A stretch of 59,323 nucleotides of DNA from Sutterella wadsworthensis (lineage in GTDB: Bacteria; Pseudomonadota; Gammaproteobacteria; Burkholderiales; Burkholderiaceae_F), in assembly GCF_003315195.1 (NCBI RefSeq), contig NZ_QNRV01000019.1, positions 1-59,323 of the forward strand, in the 5' to 3' direction. Of this stretch, positions 59,257 to 59,323 are shown piece after piece. The notes under the pieces were generated by a model. It saw only the letters and a program-made list of their open reading frames with translations. It had not been told where the DNA came from and made no database searches. The position numbers and the translations under genes were made by a program. Every line of letters starts with the position of its first letter. Position 1 is the first letter of the stretch.

Positions 59257-59292
59257 TGTTAACATGCTCTATAATTATAATGTGCAGAGCAT
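59254..59292 (+). promoter_or_regulatory. Promoter overlapped by an inverted repeat
   Basis: TTGTGT (59254-59259), 16-bp spacer, TATAAT (59276-59281). ATGCTCT (59264-59270) and AGAGCAT (59286-59292) form an inverted repeat around the -10 box, a probable repressor site. Confidence 0.55.
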
Positions 59293-59296
59293 AAAG

Positions 59297-59323
59297 ATGG
59301 AAAATTCTCCAAAAAGCGGCTTC
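59297..59323 (+). CDS. Start of a gene running off the right edge
   Basis: ATG 59297 after the promoter above; only MENSPKSGF is visible. No SD is obvious. Could be a small autoregulated regulator, judging only from the operator-like repeat. Confidence 0.35.

Overview
The window joins the early/lysogeny end of an integrated prophage (about 1-19.3 kb) to a stretch of bacterial chromosome (about 19.4-59.3 kb). The core genes (holC-hypothetical-valS, argH, dnaE, glnS, sbcB, rng, msbA, recN, nadK, fabI, mltD, rnhA), the moderate GC content and the secreted ApbE plus FMN-binding-domain pair suggest a betaproteobacterium, most likely Burkholderiales of the Sutterella/Parasutterella type. That placement is inferred from protein style and gene order, not from a search.

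Prophage. Replication genes run leftward: a DnaC-like loader and a winged-helix initiator with iteron-like repeats inside its gene, behind a Cro/YdaS-like regulator. A CI/S24 repressor runs rightward, followed by a HigBA-like toxin-antitoxin pair. From 3.6 to 5.9 kb lies a cluster of tiny genes arranged as convergent, overlapping pairs. The rest holds a DUF2513 protein, two Rha/ORF6C regulators, a YqaJ exonuclease with a candidate annealing partner, a small secreted protein, an unknown 302-residue protein, an AntA/KilAC antirepressor, AlpA and a P4-type integrase beside tRNA-Ala. An AT-rich AlwI-family restriction-modification pair has replaced most of another antirepressor-like gene, leaving recognisable 5' and 3' remnants. 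No head, tail or lysis genes are in view; they would lie left of position 1.

Main finding. The prophage early region is full of structured 5' leaders. (1) The two rha genes have a matching promoter, attenuator and pseudoknot leader. Its helices keep their positions while their sequences change, and its last helix buries the Shine-Dalgarno (SD) sequence. (2) Three small plus-strand genes share an AAAAGGCC-hairpin-GGTCTTTT element with unrelated hairpin sequences. (3) Four minus-strand small genes have SD-occluding helices around an inner hairpin. (4) Two almost identical promoters are followed by a hairpin with the same GAAAGCG loop on different stems, then an intrinsic terminator, which resembles an antitermination (boxB-like) site. 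Together they look like a modular RNA control system repeated through the phage early genes.

Chromosome. Translation, replication and repair genes are mixed with small glycan loci: GT25/GT9 after argH, rfbBDC plus GT2, a GT9-EamA-msbA-GT4-GT9-GT2 block for LPS core and lipid A export, and a WaaE-like GT2 next to nadK. Several glycosyltransferases are much more AT-rich than their neighbours, which suggests acquisition by transfer. Other points of interest are a GlnRS with an insertion of about 100 residues, a two-domain racemase fusion, and tRNAs for Ala(CGC), Arg(TCT), Pro(TGG) and Val(CAC).
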